Assembly: GCA_016180585.1 (NCBI GenBank)
Contig: JACPAX010000084.1
Span: forward strand, 1-36,709
Length of the DNA: 36,709 nucleotides
From: Candidatus Omnitrophota bacterium
Lineage (GTDB): Bacteria; Omnitrophota; Gorgyraeia; 2-02-FULL-51-18
Reading direction: 5' to 3'
Shown here: piece by piece, positions 24,823 through 36,317 of the stretch
Position numbering within the stretch: the first letter of the stretch is position 1
Layout of the letters: every line of letters starts with the position of its first letter
The notes under the pieces: generated by a model
What the model was told of the DNA's origin: nothing
The model's database searches: none
The model's input: the letters and a program-made list of their open reading frames with translations, nothing else
Position numbers and translations under genes: made by a program

Positions 24823-25173
24823 TTAAAGAATTTCCTTCAGCCGATCCGCGGGGCGGGCGAGTATCGCTTTGTCGCCTTTTTCGACGATCGGGCGCTGGAT
24901 GAGGTCGGGGTATTTCAGCATGAGGTCGATGATCTGGCCGTCCGTGAGCTTTTTCCCGGCCAGACCGAGCGTTGCGTAGATCTCCTCTTTCTTGCGGAGC
25001 AGCGCCTCGGCGCCGATGCCCATCTTTTTGATGAGTCCTTTCAGCTTGTCCTTCGACAGGCGGTCGGTGTAGTAATTGACGTCTTTGAAATCGACGCCGC
25101 TTTTTTTCAAGGCGGCGTAGACCTCCCGGCAGGTCGTGCAGGTCGGTTTTTGGTAAACGGTGATGGCGGGCAT
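24823..25173 (-). CDS. ArsC/Spx-family thioredoxin-fold reductase
   Basis: 116 residues with an N-terminal YQKPTCTTCREVYAAL redox region and the C-terminal RPIVEKGDKAILARP block of the ArsC family. Glutaredoxin-coupled arsenate reductases have the same fold; the extra Cys in TCTTC fits the wider ArsC/YffB group, so arsenate as substrate is not certain. AAAGGAG lies 5 bp before the ATG. No other ars genes are nearby. Confidence 0.82.
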   Translation of the reverse strand: MPAITVYQKPTCTTCREVYAALKKSGVDFKDVNYYTDRLSKDKLKGLIKKMGIGAEALLRKKEEIYATLGLAGKKLTDGQIIDLMLKYPDLIQRPIVEKGDKAILARPADRLKEIL

Positions 25174-25218
25174 GGTCTCTCCTTTGAAACTTAACTTTTT
25201 ATTATAACCCGAATTCCT

Positions 25219-25246
25219 TTGAACCGTTCAAAAAAATGGTTATAAT
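25219..25246 (+). promoter_or_regulatory. ccsA promoter, probably giving a leaderless transcript
   Basis: TTGAAC (25219-25224), a 16-bp spacer and TATAAT (25241-25246). Only 6 bp separate the -10 box from the ATG at 25253, so transcription would begin at or next to the start codon; no Shine-Dalgarno site is present. Confidence 0.65.
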
Positions 25247-25252
25247 GCTCCC

Positions 25253-26782
25253 ATGTCTTTCCGACCCAAAAAATTTTCCGTCGCCGTCTTGGGGTGTCTG
25301 TGGCTTGCGGGGACCTGCCTCCTCCCCAGCCGCGCCGAGGCCGGACCGGCGGACGCCGCGCTGCGGGCGGCCAAGCTCATCCCGGTCCTGCACAACGGCC
25401 GCGTGAAGCCGCTCGACTCGTTCGCGCGCCAGACCGTGAAGCTCATCACCGGCGGAGAACGATGGGACAAGAAAGGGGCTGTAGAGCTCGTGCTCGGCGC
25501 CGCCGGCAACCCCGAGAAGGCCTTTGACCTGCGTTGGATCCGCATCGACTACGGCGAACTCAAGACCTCGCTGGGCCTGGTCTCCGACAAACATTTTTTC
25601 TCGTACAACGATCTCGCGGAAAAAAGAAGGCCGATCGAGGACCTGGTCAGAAGCGCCCAAAAAAAGCGCGACGCCGACGTCCGCCCGACCCGGCTCGAGC
25701 AAAAAGGCGAGCTCCTCTTCAGCCAGCTGGCCACCCTGGAGGCCCTCGCCTCGGGAGACCTGGTCACGGTGATCCCCTCTCCTGCCGGCGACGGGTGGCT
25801 GTCCCCTTATCACGTCCAGCCGCCGATGATGCCGGATTTCAAGGCGATGCTCGGACTCTTCAATTCCGGAAAGTTTGAGGCCTTTGAAGAGGCGGCCCAA
25901 AAATGGACGGCGCTCGTGCTCGGCGTCGGGCGGGACATCTCCTCTTCCAAGCTGTCCCTCGAGGTTTGGTATTTCAATGTCCGTCCCGCGGCGACGCTTG
26001 GCGTGGCCGTCGCGTGTCACACGGCGGGCATTCTCCTCCGCGTCCTCGTCCTCTCCAGGCCGCCGGTCTCCAACATGTACGAATCCATGATCTTCATGAA
26101 CTGGGCGCTCATCCTCTTCGCCTCGGCCTTCTCGCTCCTCCGGAAAAACACGCCGGCGCTCGTCGTGGGGGCGCTCGTGAGCGGATTCGTGATGCTCTAC
26201 GGAAACCTCCTGCCCATCGATTCGAGCCTCGAGGTCCTGGTGCCGGTCCTGCGGTCCAACTACTGGTTGACGATCCACGTGATGACCATCGTGGCAAGCT
26301 ACGGCGCCTTCGGCCTGGCGATGGGGCTCGGCCACCGTCATCTTTTTTGCGAGACCTTCGGCAAATTTTCCAAAAAAGCCGCCAAGGAATCGGCGGACCT
26401 CATCTACCGCGTGATCCAGCTTGGAACGATCCTGGTCGGCGTGGGCACCGTGCTCGGCGGGGTGTGGGCCAACGAGTCGTGGGGACGTTTTTGGGGTTGG
26501 GACCCCAAAGAAACCTGGGCGCTCATCACGTTTCTCGTCTACCTCATCGTCGTGCATCTGCGCTACGCCAAAAAGCTGTCCGATTTCCACCTGGCCCTGA
26601 GCGCGGTGCTGGGGTTTCTTTCCGTCCTGATGACCTGGTACGGCGTGAATTTCGTGCTCGGGCGGGGCCTCCACAGCTACGGCTCCGGCGCGGGCGGGAC
26701 CAACTGGATTGCGTATTACCTGATTTTTGAAGCGGCGTTTCTGGGATTCATCCTGCAGAGGTCACTGCGGGGAACGAAGTGA
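25253..26782 (+). CDS. ccsA: Cytochrome c biogenesis protein CcsA (system II), with long N-terminal domain
   Basis: 509 residues. A signal-like helix (residues about 8-28) and a periplasmic domain (about 30-235, starting IPVLHNGRVKPLDSFARQ) precede about eight membrane helices. The haem-handling WWD signature is WGRFWGWDPKETW (410-422), followed by the conserved histidine in GRGLHSYGS (His474) and an upstream His in WLTIHVMTIVASYG. The protein exports and attaches haem to apocytochromes c together with CcsB/ResB, which is not in the window. The 3' end overlaps convergent ispH by 21 bp. An N-terminal extension of this sort is seen in some bacterial CcsA proteins. Confidence 0.9.
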   Translation: MSFRPKKFSVAVLGCLWLAGTCLLPSRAEAGPADAALRAAKLIPVLHNGRVKPLDSFARQTVKLITGGERWDKKGAVELVLGAAGNPEKAFDLRWIRIDYGELKTSLGLVSDKHFFSYNDLAEKRRPIEDLVRSAQKKRDADVRPTRLEQKGELLFSQLATLEALASGDLVTVIPSPAGDGWLSPYHVQPPMMPDFKAMLGLFNSGKFEAFEEAAQKWTALVLGVGRDISSSKLSLEVWYFNVRPAATLGVAVACHTAGILLRVLVLSRPPVSNMYESMIFMNWALILFASAFSLLRKNTPALVVGALVSGFVMLYGNLLPIDSSLEVLVPVLRSNYWLTIHVMTIVASYGAFGLAMGLGHRHLFCETFGKFSKKAAKESADLIYRVIQLGTILVGVGTVLGGVWANESWGRFWGWDPKETWALITFLVYLIVVHLRYAKKLSDFHLALSAVLGFLSVLMTWYGVNFVLGRGLHSYGSGAGGTNWIAYYLIFEAAFLGFILQRSLRGTK

Positions 26783-27943
26783 CACGATCTTCCGGATAAT
26801 TTCCAGAAGTGTCACGTCCGGCGTCGAGGCGCCCGAAGTGATGCCGATGCGCCGCGTCGTCGGAGAAAACCAGTCCTTCATCACGGCCGCCCGCCCGATC
26901 CTCGGGTCGCGGGCGCGGATTTCCCCCGCCGAAAGAATGTCGTCGGCTCCCTCGATATGATAAAAAGGCAGTCGCCCCAGCGCGATCTCGGCCAGGTGCG
27001 AGGTATTTGAGCTGTTGAATCCCCCTACGACGAGCGCCAAATCGAGGTCCTTGCCGAGCAGTTTTCTCAACGCGTCCTGTCGGTCCTGGGTCGCGCCGCA
27101 GATCGTGTCAAAGCTCCGGAAACGCCCGCGCGTCGCCTCCTCGCCGAATGCCTCGCGAAAGGCCCCGCGCAGGATCTCCTGAATTTCGAGGGACTCCCCT
27201 TTCAACATCGTCGTCTGGTTGGCCATGCCCATCTTGCAGGCGGTTCGGTCGAAAGAAAAACCCTGCGGCGCCGCTTCCGGGTATTTTTTGAGAAAATCCT
27301 CCTCGCACATCCGCCCGAGAATGACCGAGGCGAGCTCCCGCCCCTCCCTGACATTTTCTATCGTGAGGTAGCTCCCGCCCTCCTTCACCGCCTGCGACAC
27401 CGTCGCGCGCGTCTCCTCGTGATTGCGTTTGCCGTGCATCACCGTGATAAACCCGTTTTTGGCGTAGCCCTCGACGCGCTTCCAGACGTTGATGATGGCG
27501 CCGCAGGTCGAGTCGACGATGGTGACCCCCCTCGCCTTCAGATTTTCGATGTCGCGGAAATCCGTGCCGAACGCCGAGACGACGACCTTGTCTCCGGACC
27601 GGAGCCCGTCGCAGACCAGGAGGTTCCGCGCGTCCCTTTTGAGATAGAGGACCCCTTTTTCCTTGAGTTTGCCGTTGATATAAGGGTTGTGGATGAGCTG
27701 GTCGGTGAGATAAATCCGCGCGCCTTCAAAGCGCCCGCAGGTCTCGAAGACCATGTCGATCGCCTTGTCGACGCCGTAGCAGAACCCGAAATGCTCGGGA
27801 AAATGAAACGAGAGTCCCCCCAGCTCCCAGACGCCCCCCGTCTCCCGGATCTTCGAGATGTCCGAGACGGCGTAGTCCTCGTGGTGGTGTTTGAACCCCT
27901 CCCCGAATTCGCTGAGCTTTTTTATAAATTTCTGGTCGGCCAT
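26762..27943 (-). CDS. ispH: 4-hydroxy-3-methylbut-2-enyl diphosphate reductase (IspH/LytB), long form
   Basis: 393 residues. The three iron-sulfur ligands are Cys55 (HFGFCYGVD), Cys147 (VDSTCGAI) and Cys282 (DTICGATQDRQ); other conserved blocks are MHGKRNHEETRAT, VVGGFNSSNTSHL and GITSGASTPD. It makes IPP and DMAPP from HMBPP in the last MEP step. At about 390 residues it belongs to the longer IspH type known in cyanobacteria and some other phyla rather than the roughly 315-residue E. coli form. A TAGAAT at 27950-27955 lies 6 bp before the ATG, so the message may be leaderless. Confidence 0.96.
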   Translation of the reverse strand: MADQKFIKKLSEFGEGFKHHHEDYAVSDISKIRETGGVWELGGLSFHFPEHFGFCYGVDKAIDMVFETCGRFEGARIYLTDQLIHNPYINGKLKEKGVLYLKRDARNLLVCDGLRSGDKVVVSAFGTDFRDIENLKARGVTIVDSTCGAIINVWKRVEGYAKNGFITVMHGKRNHEETRATVSQAVKEGGSYLTIENVREGRELASVILGRMCEEDFLKKYPEAAPQGFSFDRTACKMGMANQTTMLKGESLEIQEILRGAFREAFGEEATRGRFRSFDTICGATQDRQDALRKLLGKDLDLALVVGGFNSSNTSHLAEIALGRLPFYHIEGADDILSAGEIRARDPRIGRAAVMKDWFSPTTRRIGITSGASTPDVTLLEIIRKIVSLRSPQ

Positions 27944-27998
27944 CGCCGTATTCTAACACATTTTGAAGCAGGCCAAAGAGCGATCTCCTGAGAGGGTT

Positions 27999-28090
27999 TA
28001 ACAGTCTGCTGAAAAAGCCCCGAGATGCAAGGCGCGAGGAAGCGAGCGACCGAGCAACGCAGCAGGTGAGGCTTTTTCATCAGACTGTTA
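27999..28090. repeat. REP/MITE-like palindromic element, copy 3 (short form, 92 bp)
   Basis: Ends TAACAGTCTGCTGAAAAAGCC and, on the right, GGCTTTTTCATCAGACTGTTA. The core GATGCAAGGCGCGAGGAAGC is the same as in copies 1 and 2, but the 35-bp middle with GCGCTATGGGAATAGCGC is missing. It lies between ispH and the CBS gene, which are divergent. The CBS gene immediately after it lacks its normal 5' end. Confidence 0.85.
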
Positions 28091-28127
28091 ATTTCATTTT
28101 TTGGCATTTATGTTATAATAATAAAAA

Positions 28128-28490
28128 TTGCGCCGCGAGAAGGCGGGCTATATCGTGATCGCCGACGAGCACCTGAAGGTGGTCGGGATGTTCACCGAGC
28201 GCGAGGTGCTGATGAAAGTCCTGAGGCCGGGAGTGCGGCTTGACGAGCCGGTATCCAAGCACATGCGCACCGACGTGCACACGCTGTCCAAAGGGGACAC
28301 GGTGGGCGCGGCCCTCGATGCGATGAACAAGTTCAGCATCCGGCACGTGCCGCTGGTCGACGAATTCGGCCAGATGAACGGCGTCCTCTCGGTCCGCACG
28401 ATCGCCAACTTTTTATCCGAGCTCTTCCCCACGGAAGTATTCAACATTCCCCCGCGTCCTCAGATCCATGAGACCGTGGAGGGCGGCTAG
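28128..28490 (+). CDS. CBS-domain pair protein, apparently 5'-truncated
   Basis: 120 residues from TTG 28128 (an in-frame TAA stands 4 bp upstream). The sequence opens inside the first CBS domain, at REKAGYIVIADEHLKVVGMF, so the first about 30 residues of the motif (the part before an xxLM-REKAG helix) are missing. The second CBS domain is intact (MRTDVHTLSKGDTVGAALDA, FSIRHVPLVDEFGQMNGVLS). CBS pairs bind adenine nucleotides and regulate partners. No Shine-Dalgarno site is visible, but TATAAT at 28114-28119 may give a leaderless message. The repeat at 27999-28090 may have replaced the original 5' end. It is 18 bp before korA. Confidence 0.68.
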   Translation: MRREKAGYIVIADEHLKVVGMFTEREVLMKVLRPGVRLDEPVSKHMRTDVHTLSKGDTVGAALDAMNKFSIRHVPLVDEFGQMNGVLSVRTIANFLSELFPTEVFNIPPRPQIHETVEGG

Positions 28491-28508
28491 AAAAAAAGGA
28501 GTTTTTCA

Positions 28509-30346
28509 TTGCCGGTCCAAATTCCTGAACGAGAACTAGACTCGGTCACGATCCGTTTTGCCGGAGACTCCGGCGACGGGATGCAACTGACGGGCGACCA
28601 GTTCACCGACACCTCGGCGCTGATGGGCAACGACATCGCCACGCTTCCCGACTTCCCGGCGGAGATCCGCGCGCCGCAAGGCACGCTTCCGGGCGTGTCG
28701 AGCTTCCAAATCCAGTTCAGCAGAAACGAGGTGTTTACGGCGGGGGACGCGCCGGACGTGCTCGTCCTGATGAACTCGGCGGCGCTCAAAGTCAACCTGG
28801 GAGACCTCGTCACAGGGGGCCTTGTCGTCGTCAACTCCGATTCGTTCAACGAAGAAAATCTCAAAAAAGCGGGCTGGAAGTCCAACCCCCTCGAGGACAA
28901 TACCCTGCGCGATTACTCGGTCCTCAAGGTCCCGTTCTCCTCGCTCACGCGCAACGCGCTCGCCCAAAGCAAGATCAAGCCGTCGGAGGTGGACCGTTGC
29001 AAAAACTTTTTCGCGCTGGGGCTCGTCTTCTGGATGTACGGACGCACGCTCGATCATACCGTGAAATGGGTGCAGGAAAAGTTCGCCAAAAAACCCGAGA
29101 TCGCCGAGGCCAATCTGATGGCGCTGAAGGCCGGCTACAACTACGGGGACATCACCGAGACTATGCCGCATCGTTTTTTCGTGAGAAAGGCCGATATCCG
29201 GCCCGGGACCTACCGCAAGATCACCGGCAACGAGGCGACGGCCCTCGGGATCGTCGCCGCGGCGCAGCTCTCCGGCAAAGAAATCCTCTACGGCACCTAC
29301 CCCATCACGCCGGCCAGTAATATCTTGCACGAGCTTTCCAAACGGAAAAATTTCAGCGTGAAGACCTTTCAGGCGGAGGATGAGATCGCCGCCTGCGGAG
29401 CCGCGCTCGGCGCCTCGTTCGGCGGGCATATCGGGATCACCGCCACGAGCGGCCCCGGCATCTGTCTCAAGTCCGAGATGATCAATCTGGCGGTGATGGT
29501 CGAGCTCCCCCTCGTCATCCTGAACGTCCAGCGCGGCGGGCCCTCTACCGGGCTCCCGACCAAGACCGAGCAGTCCGATCTCCTCCAGGTGATGTTCGGC
29601 CGTAACGGCGATTCGCCGGTCGCGGTCGTGGCCGCCTCGACGCCGTCCAATTGTTTCGACTACACCCTCGAGGCCGTCCGGATCGCCGTCAAATACATGA
29701 CCCCCGTATTTTTCCTGTCCGACGGATACCTGGCCAACGGCGCGGAACCGTGGAATCTGCCGAAGATCGAAAATCTGACACCCATCAAAATCGAGCACGC
29801 GCGGCCGGTCGACGGCCGGCCGTTTTGGCCCTACGTGCGCGACGAGAAAACGCTCGCGCGCGGGTGGGCGTACCCCGGGACGCCGGGCCTTGAGCACCGC
29901 ATCGGCGGCATCGAGAAAGCCGACAAGACCGGCGCGGTCAGCTACGACCCTGAGAACCACCACCGCATGACGGAGCTCAGGCGCGACAAAATCCGGCGCA
30001 TCGCCGAGGACATCCCCCGCGCGGAGGTGCATGGCGATCAAAAAGGAAAAACGCTGGTGCTCGGCTGGGGCGGGACCTACGGCGCGATCTACGCCGCCGT
30101 GAGCGAACTGCGGAAAGAAGGCAAAAAAGTTTCCTCCTGCCATCTGAACTACCTCAACCCTTTTCCCAAAAACCTGGGGGAGATCCTAAAGAATTTCGAG
30201 ACCATCCTCATCCCCGAGCTTAATATGGGGCAGCTTCTTTTCCTGATTCGGGCCGAATTCGAGGGAGTGCGCGCGGTGGGCTGCAACAAAGTCAAAGGAC
30301 AGCCGTTCAAAATCAGAGAGATCCGCCAAGCGGTCGAGGAGCTGCG

Positions 30347-30350
<4 letters not shown>
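28509..30350 (+). CDS. korA: 2-oxoacid (2-oxoglutarate):ferredoxin oxidoreductase, fused gamma-alpha subunit
   Basis: 613 residues. Residues about 10-190 are the gamma (ferredoxin/CoA-binding, POR_gamma) domain with FAGDSGDGMQLTGDQF; residues about 220-613 are the alpha (pyrimidine) domain with GNEATALGIVAAAQLSGKEI, TYPITPAS, EDEIAACGAALGASFGG and QRGGPSTGLPTKTEQSDL. This two-subunit KorAB form oxidises 2-oxoglutarate or runs the reductive TCA carboxylation, passing electrons to ferredoxin; other 2-oxoacids are possible. The start is TTG 28509 with AAAGGAG upstream. It is coupled to korB by an ATGA overlap. Confidence 0.93.
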
Positions 30351-33570
<3,220 letters not shown>

Positions 33571-33730
33571 GGCAGGCTTGGCTCAGGCTTGGGGACACGG
33601 TAGACGAACGAGCTTTTTAGCGAGTTGGTAGATGTCTTTTTGTCGCCTTCTTTGCGTAGACCAACGGCCAGAATTAAATATTATTTATAATAATCAACAG
33701 CATGAACAGTGGTAAAATGCGACTTATTCT

Positions 33731-34069
33731 ATGATTAAAAAGAATGAAAACCCATCCAATGGCTTATCTCAGGATGACAAAGAATCAATAGTTCGTATCC
33801 TGCTGGAACAGAAAACTATTGAAAAAATTCTATTATTTGGCTCGAGGGCTCGCAAAGATTATAAGAGCACCTCGGATATTGATATCGCCATCGTGGATGC
33901 GCAGTGGACGGACCGGGATATCAATCTCGCCAAGGATGCGCTGGAAGAAAAAATTAAGACCCCTTTAAAAATAGATTTGGTAAACTATCATGGTTTGAAG
34001 AATGAGCGTCTCAAACAACATATCCTGGGGGATGGCCAAGTCCTTTATGACTCAAGAAAGAATCCATGA
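33731..34069 (+). CDS. mntA: MNT-type nucleotidyltransferase (antitoxin of a HEPN-MNT pair)
   Basis: 112 residues with the minimal nucleotidyltransferase motif LLFGSRARKDYKSTSDIDIA: Gly37-Ser38 and catalytic Asp49 and Asp51, with a third Asp in LKIDLVN. In type VII toxin-antitoxin systems MntA-like proteins AMPylate and silence HEPN toxins. It lies in AT-rich sequence downstream of thiC. The following HEPN gene overlaps its end. Confidence 0.88.
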   Translation: MIKKNENPSNGLSQDDKESIVRILLEQKTIEKILLFGSRARKDYKSTSDIDIAIVDAQWTDRDINLAKDALEEKIKTPLKIDLVNYHGLKNERLKQHILGDGQVLYDSRKNP

Positions 34070-34439
34070 GCTTACGGCCGACTATCAGAACGCGTTGCGG
34101 CGGCTCCGGGAAGCCGCCCATGAGGACGCGTCTAAAGGCAGTATCGTCATTGATGGCACCATTCAAAGATTTGAGTTTACTTTTGAGCTGGCATGGAAGC
34201 TTTTAAAAAATATCCTGGCTTTTCAGGGTGTTGAGGCCGCCACGCCAAGAACCGCAGTCAAGGAAGCCTTTAGGGCGGGTCTTATTCAGGACGGACAAGG
34301 CTGGATTGATATGCTCGAAGACCGCAATCAGACTTCACACCTATACGACGAAGACAAAGCCAGAACAATCTTTCAAAAAATTATCACAGGGCACCTCAAC
34401 CTGCTTGAAACCCTGAGCATCCATCTCAACACTCTCTAA
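34032..34439 (+). CDS. hepT: HEPN-domain partner (HI0074-like) of the MNT protein
   Basis: 135 residues, all-alpha, of the nucleotidyltransferase substrate-binding (HI0074) family. The HEPN nuclease-type motif R-x4-H is present as RNQTSH (Arg98, His103), so it may be an active RNase toxin rather than just a substrate-binding subunit. The 5' end overlaps mntA by 38 bp; ATG 34032 is chosen because CTGGGGG lies just before it, and ATG 34047 is an alternative. A small hairpin (CACGAT/ATCGTG, 34453-34470) follows. Confidence 0.8.
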   Translation: MAKSFMTQERIHELTADYQNALRRLREAAHEDASKGSIVIDGTIQRFEFTFELAWKLLKNILAFQGVEAATPRTAVKEAFRAGLIQDGQGWIDMLEDRNQTSHLYDEDKARTIFQKIITGHLNLLETLSIHLNTL

Positions 34440-34486
34440 GCCAAGAGCTAAGCACGATGTTTTTATCGTGTCTCCCTCGGATTTTA

Positions 34487-34996
34487 TTATAAAAATTGAA
34501 TTGCGATCTCTTTCTGAAGAGACCGGTAGTCGTTGTCTTTGGTGAGAAGCGTCTCGCCGGTTTCGTGCGCGCAAGCCGCAATGTAGCTGTCGGCGATGCC
34601 CAGGCCGTGCTGGGCCTTGATCCGGCCCGCGGTCAAGAGAATGCGTTCATTCGGAAAAACCGTTGGAAGGCGCCAACTTCTCACAAGCCCGTAAATATTG
34701 TCTGCTTCGGCCTTGCCGCGCTTTTCCCATAAAAGATAATAAAGCTCTGTCAGGGCGATGAATGGAATGGAAGACGCCGTTTTGACTTTCGCAACTTCAC
34801 CCGCCTCTTTTTCTTCCGCGAGATAACAAATAAGGGCCGACGTATCCAATAGATAACGCGGGGACGGCATTAGGACCAGAACAATCTCCCCTGCCAGATC
34901 CACCAATTCCAGCCTGGAATGCGCCGCCATCTTGTATTTCTTGCGCACCGAGGACGGAATCACCACCTGCCCCTTGCTCGAAAGTTTGAGTGTCAT
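34487..34996 (-). CDS. AbrB-PIN fusion: antitoxin DNA-binding domain joined to a VapC-like toxin
   Basis: 169 residues in one frame. Residues 1-45 are an AbrB/MazE-type swapped-hairpin domain (MTLKLSSKGQVVIPSSVRKK ... GEIVLVLMPS). At residue 47 the PIN domain begins at once (RYLLDTSALICYLAEEKE), with the acidic active-site set Asp51, Glu84, Asp136 and Asp154/156 all present. In VapBC operons of the AbrB type these are two proteins, and the antitoxin carries a tail after the DNA-binding domain that plugs the toxin. That tail is absent here. The ATG at 34996 follows GGGAGGG by about 7 bp; the frame also opens at TTG 35011. A fused, self-controlling or inactive protein are both possible. Confidence 0.82.
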   Translation of the reverse strand: MTLKLSSKGQVVIPSSVRKKYKMAAHSRLELVDLAGEIVLVLMPSPRYLLDTSALICYLAEEKEAGEVAKVKTASSIPFIALTELYYLLWEKRGKAEADNIYGLVRSWRLPTVFPNERILLTAGRIKAQHGLGIADSYIAACAHETGETLLTKDNDYRSLQKEIAIQFL

Positions 34997-35367
34997 TGGG
35001 TTCCCTCCCAACCAAAAGTATACCCTATTTTAAGAATAAGTAAACCAAAATTATAAAACGTCTTACCTCTCTCATAGAACAGGTGTCTGTCCCCATTTAA
35101 ACCGGCGGGAAAAGCGCGGAGCGGTTTACCCGTCCGAACGTCATTCTGGATCCCAATCCCAAAACGTCATTCTGAGCCCAAAGGGCGAAGAATCTCCGAG
35201 TGAGATCCTTCCCCTTCGCTGCGCTCAGGGTCAGGATGACGGGGCTAATTCGGACAGCTATGATTTAAAATATAACATATAGTTGTTACTTATTCCGGTT
35301 AAATAACACAATAATGTTATAAAGTAAATTTGGCCAAAACCGGCACTTTAGCCATTTTACCCAAATT
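34997..35367. other. AT-rich intergenic region between the AbrB-PIN gene and tonB-like gene
   Basis: 371 bp with no convincing gene. On the minus strand TATACT (35017-35022) with TTTACT about 16 bp upstream may be the abrB-pin promoter. A GTGTCTGTCCCC fragment occurs at about 35085, a word typical of decayed transposon ends. A REP-like palindrome lies at 35164-35242. Near 35304-35319 there is a dyad TAACACAATAATGTTA in AT-rich sequence. Confidence 0.55.
35164..35242. repeat. REP-like palindrome of the CGTCATTCTGAG type
   Basis: CGTCATTCTGAGCCCAAAGG at the left pairs imperfectly with CTCAGGGTCAGGATGACG at the right, around AAGAATCTC/GAGATCCTT. A truncated copy of its left end (ACGTCATTCTGGATCCC) precedes it at about 35139. 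It belongs to a common class of small non-coding repeats. Confidence 0.75.
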
Positions 35368-36291
35368 TTACCGATAGTGGAAGGTGAAGCTGATCTCCAG
35401 GTCCTCTCGGCCGAGAATCGCCAGGATTTCCTCGGGGAGCGGCCCAAAATCGGGGACCCGCTGCACGGCCTCCAGGCAGTAGGCGGCAAAGAGGGGGTTC
35501 CCGCCGTCGTCCGCGACGCGGAGAATTTTGATCTTTCCTTCTCTATTCAGCGTGAATTGGATCACGGCGTCGGCGCCTCTAAACTCGCTGGGGTACTTGA
35601 ACGCGATGGGCGGAAACCAGGCGAGCCAGATCTTTTCTTTCAGATTTTTCATGTACTCGCCCATGCCGGATCCGGTCGCCTCAAACGAGATGTCGCCTTT
35701 GAACTGGGCGCCGAACGAAGGGGTTTTACTCATCTCCTGCGTCGTAATCTTATCCCGGCCATAGCGAATCGGTTCCACCGGTTCCTGCCTGTCGGCGGGC
35801 AGGCCACCGCTCTGATTCGGCCTGTCGGGGGACACGATTTCTTTATCGCGTCCCCCGGGCATCACCCGCCGGTCCGGTTGGCTTTTGGAAGATGAGCTTT
35901 CAGGCGAAGCCTCCCGAGGCGCGGGAGCGGGCGAAGGAATCCCATCCCCTCTTTGCTGCGCCAGCTGGTCGGAGGGCCCTTCTTTTATCTGGGGAGCGCC
36001 CGGCGCAAGGAGGGACGATTCTTGAGCGTCCTGGTTTACCGCGTCGCGCGAGGAAATCTTTTTGGGGGATTCGGGCTTTTCCGGACGGGTCTTGGGCGGC
36101 GCCTCGATAAACTCAAACCGGAGTTTGTCTTTTTCCGCTTGCCGGAGGGCTTGTTTGTGGATCCGTTCGGCCTGGAGGACATTTGAGAGGAGGGCCCTAT
36201 CGAACGAGACGAACGCCGCGCCGTTCACGGCCAGAGAAAGCGAGAGGCAAATCAGGCCCGTCAGCGCCGGGCGGGTCTCCTGATCGATCAT
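35368..36291 (-). CDS. TonB/TolA-like energy transducer
   Basis: 307 residues. A single N-terminal membrane helix (TGLICLSLSLAVNGAAFVSF, about 11-32) is followed by a charged, Pro-rich linker (about 35-215) and a C-terminal TonB_C-like domain (AWFPPIAFKYPSEFRGADAV, then FTLNREGKIKILRVADDGGN). It would transmit proton-motive force to outer-membrane transporters. The linker carries a short palindrome (35784-35803, coding LPADRQ) and a hairpin (35827-35856). The ATG at 36291 follows GGAG. No ExbB/ExbD are in the window. Confidence 0.82.
   Translation of the reverse strand: MIDQETRPALTGLICLSLSLAVNGAAFVSFDRALLSNVLQAERIHKQALRQAEKDKLRFEFIEAPPKTRPEKPESPKKISSRDAVNQDAQESSLLAPGAPQIKEGPSDQLAQQRGDGIPSPAPAPREASPESSSSKSQPDRRVMPGGRDKEIVSPDRPNQSGGLPADRQEPVEPIRYGRDKITTQEMSKTPSFGAQFKGDISFEATGSGMGEYMKNLKEKIWLAWFPPIAFKYPSEFRGADAVIQFTLNREGKIKILRVADDGGNPLFAAYCLEAVQRVPDFGPLPEEILAILGREDLEISFTFHYR
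35784..35803. repeat. Small palindrome inside the tonB-like linker
   Basis: CCTGCC (35784-35789) and GGCAGG (35798-35803) frame a near-perfect 20-bp palindrome, in frame in the Pro-rich linker, where it encodes LPADRQ. It is similar to the CTGCTGCC...GGCAGCAG arm of the 53-bp element at 9800-9852. Confidence 0.5.
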
Positions 36292-36317
36292 TTCTCCATT
36301 CCCCCTTTATTTATACG

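Noticed and set aside
25202-26674. A 490-codon open frame antisense to ccsA
   Set aside because: It is the complement of a clear, full-length ccsA with WWD motif; composition is His/Arg/Gly-rich with no domain, typical of GC-rich antisense frames.
28536-30143. A 535-codon open frame antisense to korA
   Set aside because: The plus-strand gene is a well-conserved korA; the antisense product has no recognisable motif.
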